From assembly GCA_035282865.1 (NCBI GenBank), contig DATEVB010000149.1:1-8355 (forward strand): a DNA stretch of 8,355 nucleotides. The letters run 5' to 3'. This DNA is from UBA4744 sp035282865 (GTDB taxonomy: Bacteria > Actinomycetota > Acidimicrobiia > Spongiisociales > UBA4744). Below the pieces are notes generated by a model, which was not told where the DNA came from, searched no databases, and saw only the letters and a program-made list of their open reading frames with translations. Position 1 is the first letter of the stretch; each line of letters starts with the position of its first letter. Positions 1 to 5,033 of this stretch are shown here, one piece after another. The translations under genes were made by a program, and so were the position numbers.

Positions 1-216
1 GAGCTCGAGCAGGAACTGGCCGGTTACTTCCAGATCCGTTCGATTCCGACGTTGATGGTGTTCCGCGAGAACGTGATTCTGTTCTCACAGCCGGGTGCCC
101 TCCCTGCCCCGATGCTGGACGACTTGATTACACAGGTCAAGGCAGTCGCTATGGATGACGTACACCGCCAGATTGCCGAAGCTGCCGAGCACGACCACGA
201 AGGCGCCACCGTCTAA
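1..216 (+). CDS. Thioredoxin, C-terminal part (5' end outside window)
   Basis: The plus frame is open from base 1 and ends at TAA 214-216, giving 71 residues of the C-terminal half of a thioredoxin-fold protein. The stretch YFQIRSIPTLMVFRENV contains the cis-proline motif (Ile-Pro-Thr) that faces the active-site disulfide in thioredoxins. It is followed by the last strands and the final helix (LDDLITQVKAV). The CxxC active site would lie upstream of the window and is not seen. The protein would act as a cytoplasmic dithiol-disulfide reductant. The end is somewhat longer than in classical thioredoxins: after the last helix there is a second charged helix and a His/Asp/Glu-rich tail (AEHDHEGATV). 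A hairpin follows the stop, so this is probably the last gene of its transcript. The thioredoxin family call is firm; the exact subtype (TrxA or a thioredoxin-like paralogue) is not determinable. Confidence 0.85.
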   Translation, partial: ELEQELAGYFQIRSIPTLMVFRENVILFSQPGALPAPMLDDLITQVKAVAMDDVHRQIAEAAEHDHEGATV

Positions 217-235
217 GCTCCTGCTGTCTCGGAAC

Positions 236-263
236 GCCGCCGCGTGCAAAGCGGCGGTCGTTT
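236..263 (+). terminator. Weak hairpin terminator candidate after thioredoxin
   Basis: Arms 236-243 and 251-258 form a GC-rich stem of seven Watson-Crick pairs plus one G-T, with loop GTGCAAA. Only a short T run (TTT, 261-263) follows. It starts 20 nt after the thioredoxin stop and lies before galK, a position that suits a terminator. The poor T-tract means it may be inefficient or just a 3' stabilising hairpin. Confidence 0.4.
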
Positions 264-270
264 CGCGCGG

Positions 271-276
271 TAGCGT
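271..276 (+). promoter_or_regulatory. Possible galK -10 element (TAGCGT)
   Basis: TAGCGT fits the TAnnnT pattern of actinobacterial -10 boxes and lies 27 nt before the galK start, leaving room for a short leader carrying the AGGAG at 294-298. No convincing -35 hexamer is visible about 17 nt upstream, so this is only a candidate. Confidence 0.25.
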
Positions 277-303
277 AGGGAGGTTCGAGACCTAGGAGTT
301 CAT

Positions 304-1449
304 GTGTCGGCCAAAGATCGGGTTGGTATCCATTTCACAACCAAGTACGAGGTGACACCGACATCGAGGGTACGCGTACCGAGCCGGCTCAATCTGATCG
401 GAGAACACACCGACTACAACGACGGTTTCGTCCTTCCGTTCGCCGTTGACCGCGAGATGTGGATCGCCTTTCGGCCACGGCTCGACCAGACGGTCCACAT
501 TCGGTCGGAGAGTTTTGTCGACGAGGTGATCTTCGACCTGAATTACACCGCCAAAGGCACGGGTTGGGGTGAATACGTCAAAGGTGTCGCCTGGGCACTG
601 TCGGCAACCGGCCGGGAACTGTGCGGGTGGGATGGCTTTCTCGCCAGCGACATTCCGATGGGCGCCGGAATGTCATCGTCGGCCGCTCTCTGTGTCGGCT
701 CGGCCGTTACGTTGGCCGTGGCATCCGGTTTCTACCTCGAATCCCGGGAGCTGGCCCAGCTGGCGCAGCACTCTGAGAACGCTTGGGTTGGAGTGAACAG
801 CGGCATCATGGATCCTCTGGTCATAGCGGGTGGGCATCACGGTCATGCCCAGTTGATCGACTGTCGCTACCTCACCGCCGAGGATATTCCCGTCCCGGCC
901 AATATCGTGTCTGCGATCTTGGACACGGGAACTCGCCGGGGTCATGTTGAGTCCGCCTACAACGAGCGACGGACCCAGTGTGTCGAGGCCGCCCGTCACT
1001 TCGAGGTTGCGTCACTCAGGGATCTCGATCAGGCGACGCTGGAATCCAAAAACGCCGGGCTGTCCGACGTCATCTACCGGAGAGCCCGTCACGTGGTAAC
1101 GGAGAACGAAAGAACCCTGCGAGCAGCAGACGCGCTGCGTACCGGCGACGCGGAAACAGTTGGCCGTTTGATGGTCGAGAGCCACGAGTCATTGCGGGAC
1201 GACTATGAAGTGTCGAACCGACCCCTCGATGCCATGGTGATAGCCGCCAACGCCACTCCTGGATGTCTCGGTGCGCGGATGATGGGCGGCGGATTTGGAG
1301 GTGTGGCGGTAGCGCTGGTGAGCCGGGAACGAGCCGCACAATTCAAGAAACAGGTCGCCGACAGGTACACCGATATCACCGGTCTCCAAGCCCACGTACA
1401 CCTGGCGGAAGCGGTGGACGGTGTCGTTGCGCTCCCGGGCGACGGTTGA
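304..1449 (+). CDS. galK: Galactokinase (GHMP kinase family)
   Basis: The enzyme phosphorylates alpha-D-galactose at C1 with ATP, the first committed step of the Leloir pathway, in the cytoplasm. The protein is 381 residues, normal for the family. The galactokinase signature VPSRLNLIGEHTDYN is at residues 25-39; Arg28, Glu34, His35 and Asp37 match the sugar-binding positions. The GHMP nucleotide-binding loop PMGAGMSSSAAL is at 118-129. The catalytic-base Asp is at 170 in NSGIMDP, Tyr219 sits in SAYNERR, and the third GHMP motif MMGGGFGG is at 326-333. The GTG start at 304 is preferred because AGGAG (294-298) lies 5 nt upstream. The overlapping ATG at 302 is out of frame and soon stops. The usual Gln after the catalytic Asp is Pro here, and the usual Gly of the PGR motif is Ser. 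No galT or galE is nearby. A related sugar-1-kinase specificity is possible. Confidence 0.92.
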   Translation: MSAKDRVGIHFTTKYEVTPTSRVRVPSRLNLIGEHTDYNDGFVLPFAVDREMWIAFRPRLDQTVHIRSESFVDEVIFDLNYTAKGTGWGEYVKGVAWALSATGRELCGWDGFLASDIPMGAGMSSSAALCVGSAVTLAVASGFYLESRELAQLAQHSENAWVGVNSGIMDPLVIAGGHHGHAQLIDCRYLTAEDIPVPANIVSAILDTGTRRGHVESAYNERRTQCVEAARHFEVASLRDLDQATLESKNAGLSDVIYRRARHVVTENERTLRAADALRTGDAETVGRLMVESHESLRDDYEVSNRPLDAMVIAANATPGCLGARMMGGGFGGVAVALVSRERAAQFKKQVADRYTDITGLQAHVHLAEAVDGVVALPGDG

Positions 1450-1809
1450 TCACGTTCCGCGTGGTTCGATCCAGGTCGACCGCAAAGGCTCGGCACCGGC
1501 GTACAACCACTCATAGGCGTCCCGGTAGTCGAATTCCACCCCTGATCGCTGAGCCTGCTCGAGGTCGGCGTCGACGTCCTCGAGCGCAGCCTGTAGGCCG
1601 TATAGGTATCCCTGCAGTTCTTCGAGGTCGCGACGCGAGATGATCAAGTCGTTCGGCCCCAACCCATGCGAGGCTGCCAGCTTGCGCGCCATGTGCGCTT
1701 GCTGGCGGCACCCCTGCTTGCAGTAGACCCTGCGCCGGCCGGGACCCCCCTGCTTGGGCAATTCCCTTCCGCACCATCCGCATCGGGTCTTGAGCGGGCG
1801 TTTCGTCAT
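1450..1809 (-). CDS. Small zinc-ribbon / coiled-coil protein of unknown function
   Basis: I do not recognise a named family for this 119-residue protein. The N-terminus carries four cysteines in a CxxC-x16-CxxxC arrangement (Cys10, Cys13, Cys30, Cys34), which suggests one bound zinc. The part YCKQGCRQQAH resembles the short 'YCS..CRQRA' zinc knuckle seen in many actinobacterial proteins, including the C-terminal knuckle of CGNR-type regulators. Residues 58-90 (SRRDLEELQGYLYGLQAALE and on) are a charged amphipathic helix that could form a coiled coil. The C-terminus is rich in Asp, Glu, Tyr and Trp. Nucleic-acid binding or dimerisation is an inference from this layout. No Shine-Dalgarno precedes the ATG at 1809, but TATCAT lies exactly 7 nt upstream, fitting a leaderless message. 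The stop codon directly abuts that of convergent galK. It lies 102 nt downstream of the SURF1 gene in the same direction. Confidence 0.75.
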   Translation of the reverse strand: MTKRPLKTRCGWCGRELPKQGGPGRRRVYCKQGCRQQAHMARKLAASHGLGPNDLIISRRDLEELQGYLYGLQAALEDVDADLEQAQRSGVEFDYRDAYEWLYAGAEPLRSTWIEPRGT

Positions 1810-1816
1810 GTGACGA

Positions 1817-1822
1817 ATGATA
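1817..1822 (-). promoter_or_regulatory. Candidate -10 box for leaderless transcription of the zinc-ribbon gene
   Basis: On the minus strand TATCAT (matching TAnnnT, close to TATAAT) ends 7 nt before the ATG at 1809. A transcript initiated at the normal distance would start at or next to the A of the start codon. There is no Shine-Dalgarno in the same stretch. No good -35 was found at 16-19 nt. Confidence 0.4.
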
Positions 1823-1911
1823 CCCGGCCGACGTTTCCTGGCAGGGTAATCAAGGCCGCCCCCGAGGTGTTGCTCGACCTTCCTGCCGTCGAAGTGGTCC
1901 GGGATCTGTCC

Positions 1912-2670
1912 CTACCCTGGCAAGTCTGACTCCCCTACCCCACCGGTCTTCCGACTCCGCCGCAGCAGGGCCCCGTATCCGCCCAGTCCGATCAACGCAA
2001 AGGCAAACCATTGGATGGCGTACGCGAAGTGGGAACCCTCCGACAGTCCCGGGGCCGGTACCGGGACCGGAAGCGAACCGGTCTGAGCCGGGACCTGGGA
2101 GCGCAGTTCGATCGAGACCGGTGCGAGCAAGTAGCCGGACTGTTGTTGGATGCGAGGAATGTCGATCCAGTACACCCTCTCCAATCGCTCGTCTGAAGGA
2201 TCGCGGGGACCGAGGGCCGGAGCAGATTGTGAGTCCCGGACCGTGCCGGTCACCTCGACCTGTCCGGTAGGAGGAAAGGCGGGCGAAACGGGGGGATGGT
2301 CGAGATCCAGAGGCACCCACCCACGATTGACCAGCACCGCCACCCCGGGTTCCGTGACGAGAGGAGTGACTACGTGGAATCCGGCTTCGCCGTTGTACGT
2401 GCGGGAACGAACCAGGATTTCCTCGTCCACATCGAAAGTTCCCCGAGCCACGGTGCGCCGGTACTCGAGTTCATCGGCAGGTACATCGGCCAGCAACCGG
2501 TTGAGTTCGACAGGTTGTTGTGTCGTGCGCCCGGCCACCGTGTCGTTGTGGGAACGCCGCGCTTCGAGTCGATCGAGTTGCCAGATCCCGAGCCGAATGA
2601 ACACGCTCGCGACGACCATGACAACGACATGGGCCGCGATCCAGCGAGGGGTGAGGAATCTTCGTGACAT
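1912..2670 (-). CDS. SURF1 family protein, cytochrome c oxidase assembly factor
   Basis: SURF1/Shy1 proteins help insert or stabilise heme a in subunit I of aa3-type cytochrome c oxidase. They are membrane proteins with two transmembrane helices and a large soluble domain between. This 252-residue protein fits that plan. Transmembrane helix 1 is at about 10-29 (IAAHVVVMVVASVFIRLGIW), directly followed by the family hallmark GIWQLDRL (28-35). The conserved VLVNRGWVP is at 112-120. The C-terminal motif with HFAYAIQWFAFA at 214-225 leads into transmembrane helix 2 (about 216-236) and a basic tail (RRSRK). The length is typical for bacterial homologues. The ATG at 2670 gives the correct N-terminus; only a modest GGGGA precedes it. 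It starts 40 nt after the stop of a 58-residue gene, so the two are probably cotranscribed. No oxidase subunit or heme a synthase gene lies in the window. Confidence 0.92.
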   Translation of the reverse strand: MSRRFLTPRWIAAHVVVMVVASVFIRLGIWQLDRLEARRSHNDTVAGRTTQQPVELNRLLADVPADELEYRRTVARGTFDVDEEILVRSRTYNGEAGFHVVTPLVTEPGVAVLVNRGWVPLDLDHPPVSPAFPPTGQVEVTGTVRDSQSAPALGPRDPSDERLERVYWIDIPRIQQQSGYLLAPVSIELRSQVPAQTGSLPVPVPAPGLSEGSHFAYAIQWFAFALIGLGGYGALLRRSRKTGGVGESDLPG

Positions 2671-2710
2671 GGGGTCCCCGCATTATGGTCCCCTCGAGTT
2701 GGGCCGTTGG

Positions 2711-2887
2711 TCAAGCGACCGCTTCGTTCTCGACACCAAGCAGGGTTTGAGCGAATGCCAGCGGTTCGACCCCCTCCGGAGTGGAGACCGCCACGGGGCG
2801 TAGTGTCCACTCGGCCAGAGTTTCCGGACGGACACCTGCGTGCTCGATTAGAAGTTCGGCAAGGTCGTCGGTCCAGAACCACGGCAT
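2711..2887 (-). CDS. Conserved-looking small protein, 58 residues, function unknown
   Basis: This short minus-strand gene encodes a 58-residue acidic protein that begins MPWFWTDDLAELLIEHAGV. It is supported by an excellent Shine-Dalgarno, GGAGG at 2895-2899, spaced 7 nt from the ATG. It also fills the otherwise empty space between the GGT-family gene and SURF1, and reads as sensible protein: an aromatic N-terminus, an amphipathic helix (TDDLAELLIEHAG), a short beta-like segment (WTLRPVAVS) and a second helix (VEPLAFAQTLLG). It has no cysteines, signal peptide or membrane segment. The 40-nt gap to SURF1 suggests they are coexpressed, so a link to oxidase assembly is possible but purely contextual. 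I do not recognise the family. A chance ORF is unlikely given the strong ribosome binding site and correct position. Confidence 0.75.
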   Translation of the reverse strand: MPWFWTDDLAELLIEHAGVRPETLAEWTLRPVAVSTPEGVEPLAFAQTLLGVENEAVA

Positions 2888-2894
2888 GAAGCTA

Positions 2895-2899
2895 CCTCC
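2895..2899 (-). promoter_or_regulatory. Strong Shine-Dalgarno of the 58-residue gene
   Basis: GGAGG on the minus strand, 7 nt before the ATG at 2887. It is among the strongest ribosome binding sites in the window and is the main evidence that the short ORF is translated. Confidence 0.7.
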
Positions 2900-2921
2900 G
2901 GAGAGAGTGGGCGGCAGGGGA

Positions 2922-2948
2922 ACACCCTTACCGTACCCCGGGTGTCAA
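2922..2948 (-). promoter_or_regulatory. Candidate promoter/operator upstream of the 58-residue gene and SURF1
   Basis: A perfect -35 hexamer TTGACA lies at 2943-2948 on the minus strand. Overlapping and following it is an inverted repeat ACACCC-N12-GGGTGT (arms 2922-2927 and 2940-2945), which could be an operator or a small hairpin. The -10 is not clear: at a 16-17 nt spacing there is only a poor match (GGTGTT or GTGTTC). The position in the 99-bp gap after the GGT-family gene suits a promoter for the small gene and SURF1. Confidence 0.3.
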
Positions 2949-2986
2949 GTGTCTCTGACCAGGCCAAACGCGACCGCCCAGTCCGA

Positions 2987-4522
2987 CTAACCAGATCCTG
3001 CCAGAGAGGTGGCACCCGTCCGGCGCGGGTCGGCGGCTGCGGTGAATTGACCGTGCGAATCCCAGTAGGCGGCGCCAACACCCCCGAAGAACATATCGAT
3101 GCTCTCGAACCGTCGGCGGGCGTAGCCGAGCTGATCGATGGGGAGTGCACCCTCATAAGCCACCCGCCATCCAGAGTCACCGTCGCGCTCCACATGGACC
3201 CTGGGTTCGGCGATGGCATCAGCCAAGGACATACCCAGTTCCGTGAAGTTGAGCACGGTAGCCAGGATGGCGGTTGTGATCCGGTCGGCTCCTGGAGAAC
3301 CCACCGAGAGGATCCTGCCATCCTCGTGGCGGGCGATGGTCGGTGCCATATTGGACGTGAGCCTGGTTCCCGGCGCGAGGGCGTGAAATCCGCGCCGATT
3401 GAGTTCGATCTCACCCAGACAATTGTTCATCCATATACCGGTGCCAGGAGGCATGACACCCGAGCCGTAACCGGATGAGATGGTCACGGAGCATGCCGCG
3501 CCGGTCGAATCAACCGTGGAGGTGTGCACGGTAGAAGGCGATCTCGAGAGAGCCTCGATGTCACCTCCCGCCGCGGCGGTCAGCAACCGGAGAGCGTCAC
3601 GAGGAAGGTCGTCGCTGAGCTCGAGCTGGTCACGCCGGAACCCGAGCACTGCCATCTGAGCACGGATCAAGCGGTCGTAGGCGGCGGGAGACCACCGATC
3701 CTTTGGATATCCGTTCATGAGCATCAACAACGCCGTCAGCGTGATGCCGCCGATCGCCGGGGGAGGATTGGTAACGACATGCCATCCGCCGATGACCGCC
3801 TCGAGAGGCCGGCGGACCAGGGGCCGGTACTCGGTGAGATCCTCCATGGTGATCAAGCCTTCATTGACCATCATGTCCGCGGCAATCAGGCGGGCGATCT
3901 CGCCTTCATACATCGCCCTGGGTCCTTGTTCGGTGATCGCCCGGAGGGTGTCCGCCCGGTGGTCGACTCGAACCAAGCCGCCCCGCGGTATCAGCGAACC
4001 GTCCGGGCGGTGCAGAGCAGCTCTACTCGGTTCGTGCCAACCGAACACCACTTCGTGGCTGTACCGGAGGTAGTCACTCGACGGCTGCGAGAGCGGGCAC
4101 CCATCGCGGGCCAGTTCGTAGGCAGGCTCAACCAGCAACGGCCACGGGATGCGCCCATAGCGGGCCGAGGCGAGACCCAGCGCCGCCAAGGCGCCCGGCG
4201 TTCCAACCGAGCCGTGCCCGATGGTGGTGGTGATTCCTCCACCGTATTCCATGGAAACATCGAATACGCCCTTGCCGAAACGATCCCGGGGAAGCCCCCG
4301 CCCGGGCATCTCGACGTAGCCATCGATGGTTGCCGGCTCAGCACCTGGAATCCAAACCGTTACGAACCCGCCACCGCCGAGAGCACAGATGCCCGGTTCG
4401 GTGATCATCGAAACGAGCGCCGCGGCTACCGCCCCATCGACGGCGTTCCCGCCCTCGTCGGCGACCCTGGCCGCTGCATCAGCGGCCAGCTGCGAGCTGG
4501 ATGCGGTTGCTACTCGTAGCAT
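2987..4522 (-). CDS. Gamma-glutamyltranspeptidase-family Ntn hydrolase, probably cytoplasmic
   Basis: This 511-residue protein belongs to the GGT family, N-terminal nucleophile enzymes that cleave themselves into two subunits and transfer or hydrolyse gamma-glutamyl or related amides. The start MLRVATASSSQLAADAAARV leads into the family hallmark GGNAVDGAVAAAL (24-36) and CALGGGGFVTVW (47-57). Self-cleavage would fall before Thr331 in STVHTSTVD, aligned with the nucleophile threonine of E. coli GGT (TTHYSVVD). NNCLGEIELN (366-375), TSNMAPT (389-395) and GSPGADR (408-414) cover the rest of the active site. Departures from classical GGT: the arginine of the FREMAP motif that binds the glutamyl carboxylate is Val (YVEMPG, 69-74), the acidic site residue aligns with Glu371, and the second Gly of the late GG pair is Ala. 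No signal peptide is present, although classical GGTs are exported. Substrate is therefore uncertain. It lies 57 nt downstream of the SSB-like gene. No Shine-Dalgarno is seen, but TACGCT lies 9 nt before the ATG. Confidence 0.88.
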   Translation of the reverse strand: MLRVATASSSQLAADAAARVADEGGNAVDGAVAAALVSMITEPGICALGGGGFVTVWIPGAEPATIDGYVEMPGRGLPRDRFGKGVFDVSMEYGGGITTTIGHGSVGTPGALAALGLASARYGRIPWPLLVEPAYELARDGCPLSQPSSDYLRYSHEVVFGWHEPSRAALHRPDGSLIPRGGLVRVDHRADTLRAITEQGPRAMYEGEIARLIAADMMVNEGLITMEDLTEYRPLVRRPLEAVIGGWHVVTNPPPAIGGITLTALLMLMNGYPKDRWSPAAYDRLIRAQMAVLGFRRDQLELSDDLPRDALRLLTAAAGGDIEALSRSPSTVHTSTVDSTGAACSVTISSGYGSGVMPPGTGIWMNNCLGEIELNRRGFHALAPGTRLTSNMAPTIARHEDGRILSVGSPGADRITTAILATVLNFTELGMSLADAIAEPRVHVERDGDSGWRVAYEGALPIDQLGYARRRFESIDMFFGGVGAAYWDSHGQFTAAADPRRTGATSLAGSG

Positions 4523-4579
4523 GAGTGCGTCAGCGTAGCCGGAATCGGGCCCCGCTTTCCTTGTCCGATCCGGACGTAC

Positions 4580-4909
4580 TCAGGAAGCTCCCACCATGTC
4601 GGTGACCGGAGACCGCACGATGACTTGCTCTGCCACAACCTCCAGCCGACTCCGGCGTCCATCCGGGTTCGACCAGAACCGGCGCTGTACGGCACCGGCC
4701 ACCCACAGGCGTTGTCCAACTTCCGGTTCGGGAATTAGGGCGTCGTCGGGCGGGTTCCACCGTGTAACCGGCAGCACATCGACGCGGTGCCGGGGTTCTT
4801 CGGTACGCACAGTCACGAGGTATCTGACCAGCCGTGCGCCCGATTCGAATACTCTCAGCTCGGGTGGTGCGGCAAGCCGGCCGGTTAGCACGACGAGATT
4901 GAGGTCCAT
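4580..4909 (-). CDS. Short single-stranded DNA-binding protein paralogue (OB fold)
   Basis: The first strand and turn MDLNLVVLTGRLAAPPELR are the signature opening of bacterial SSB proteins. They are followed by RYLVTVRTEEPRHRVDVLPVT (a strand pair), GQRLWVAGAVQRRFW and a last strand LEVVAEQVIV. SSB binds and protects single-stranded DNA during replication, repair and recombination. This protein has only 109 residues, well short of the roughly 150-200 of replicative SSB. It stops soon after the OB fold (SPVTDMVGAS) without the flexible linker and acidic DDDIPF-type tip that recruits partner proteins. It is therefore likely a paralogue or an OB-fold protein with another role. The ATG at 4909 is preferred over the in-frame ATG at 4927 because AAGGAGG (4914-4920) lies 4 nt upstream and the SSB homology begins there. 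The downstream GGT-family gene follows after 57 nt. Confidence 0.85.
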   Translation of the reverse strand: MDLNLVVLTGRLAAPPELRVFESGARLVRYLVTVRTEEPRHRVDVLPVTRWNPPDDALIPEPEVGQRLWVAGAVQRRFWSNPDGRRSRLEVVAEQVIVRSPVTDMVGAS

Positions 4910-4913
4910 AGTT

Positions 4914-4920
4914 CCTCCTT
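4914..4920 (-). promoter_or_regulatory. Strong Shine-Dalgarno that fixes the SSB-like start
   Basis: AAGGAGG on the minus strand, 4 nt before the ATG at 4909. The alternative in-frame ATG at 4927 lies upstream of this site and would place the motif inside the coding region, so 4909 is the better start. Confidence 0.7.
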
Positions 4921-4942
4921 GGAACAACGGGGAGGAGCGGGA

Positions 4943-4959
4943 GGTACGTTCAAGGTACG
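4943..4959. repeat. Short direct repeat GGTACG, 11-bp period, in the divergent intergenic region
   Basis: GGTACG occurs at 4943-4948 and again at 4954-4959, so the copies are 11 bp apart, about one helical turn. They lie 34-50 bp upstream of the SSB-like start, within the 124-bp region that separates it from the divergent MBL-fold gene. A regulator site is possible, but two 6-bp matches could be chance. Confidence 0.2.
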
Positions 4960-5020
4960 GGACGGGACTGACATCTAGCTTCGGGCATCCGCGGCGGGAT
5001 CATGCCCCGTCACGTCGTCG

Positions 5021-5026
5021 TAGAGT
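5021..5026 (+). promoter_or_regulatory. Candidate -10 box for leaderless transcription of the MBL-fold gene
   Basis: TAGAGT matches TAnnnT and ends exactly 7 nt before the ATG at 5034, so the expected transcription start coincides with the start codon. The nucleotides between (GGGGTCG) do not form a normally spaced Shine-Dalgarno. No clear -35 hexamer was found at 16-18 nt. Confidence 0.45.
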
Positions 5027-5033
5027 GGGGTCG

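Noticed and set aside
1850..2320. 156-codon minus-strand frame overlapping SURF1
   Set aside because: Same-strand shadow of SURF1 in another frame; Arg/Gly/Pro-rich, no motifs, while the SURF1 frame has full family signatures.
3524..4519. 331-codon open frame on the plus strand
   Set aside because: It lies entirely antisense to the GGT-family gene. Long antisense frames are common in high-GC DNA, and its composition (Arg, Gly, Pro, Asp-rich without motifs) is that of a shadow.
4563..4575. Small hairpin GTCCG-ATC-CGGAC after the SSB-like gene
   Set aside because: Only 5 bp with a 3-nt loop and no T-tract on the minus strand, too weak to call a terminator between the SSB-like and GGT-family genes.
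4596..5033. N-terminal extension of 146 residues in frame with the MBL-fold gene
   Set aside because: It is antisense to the SSB-like gene, has low-complexity Arg/Ser/Thr composition and no homology-like motif. The MBL homology starts right after the ATG at 5034, which has a -10-like box in front.
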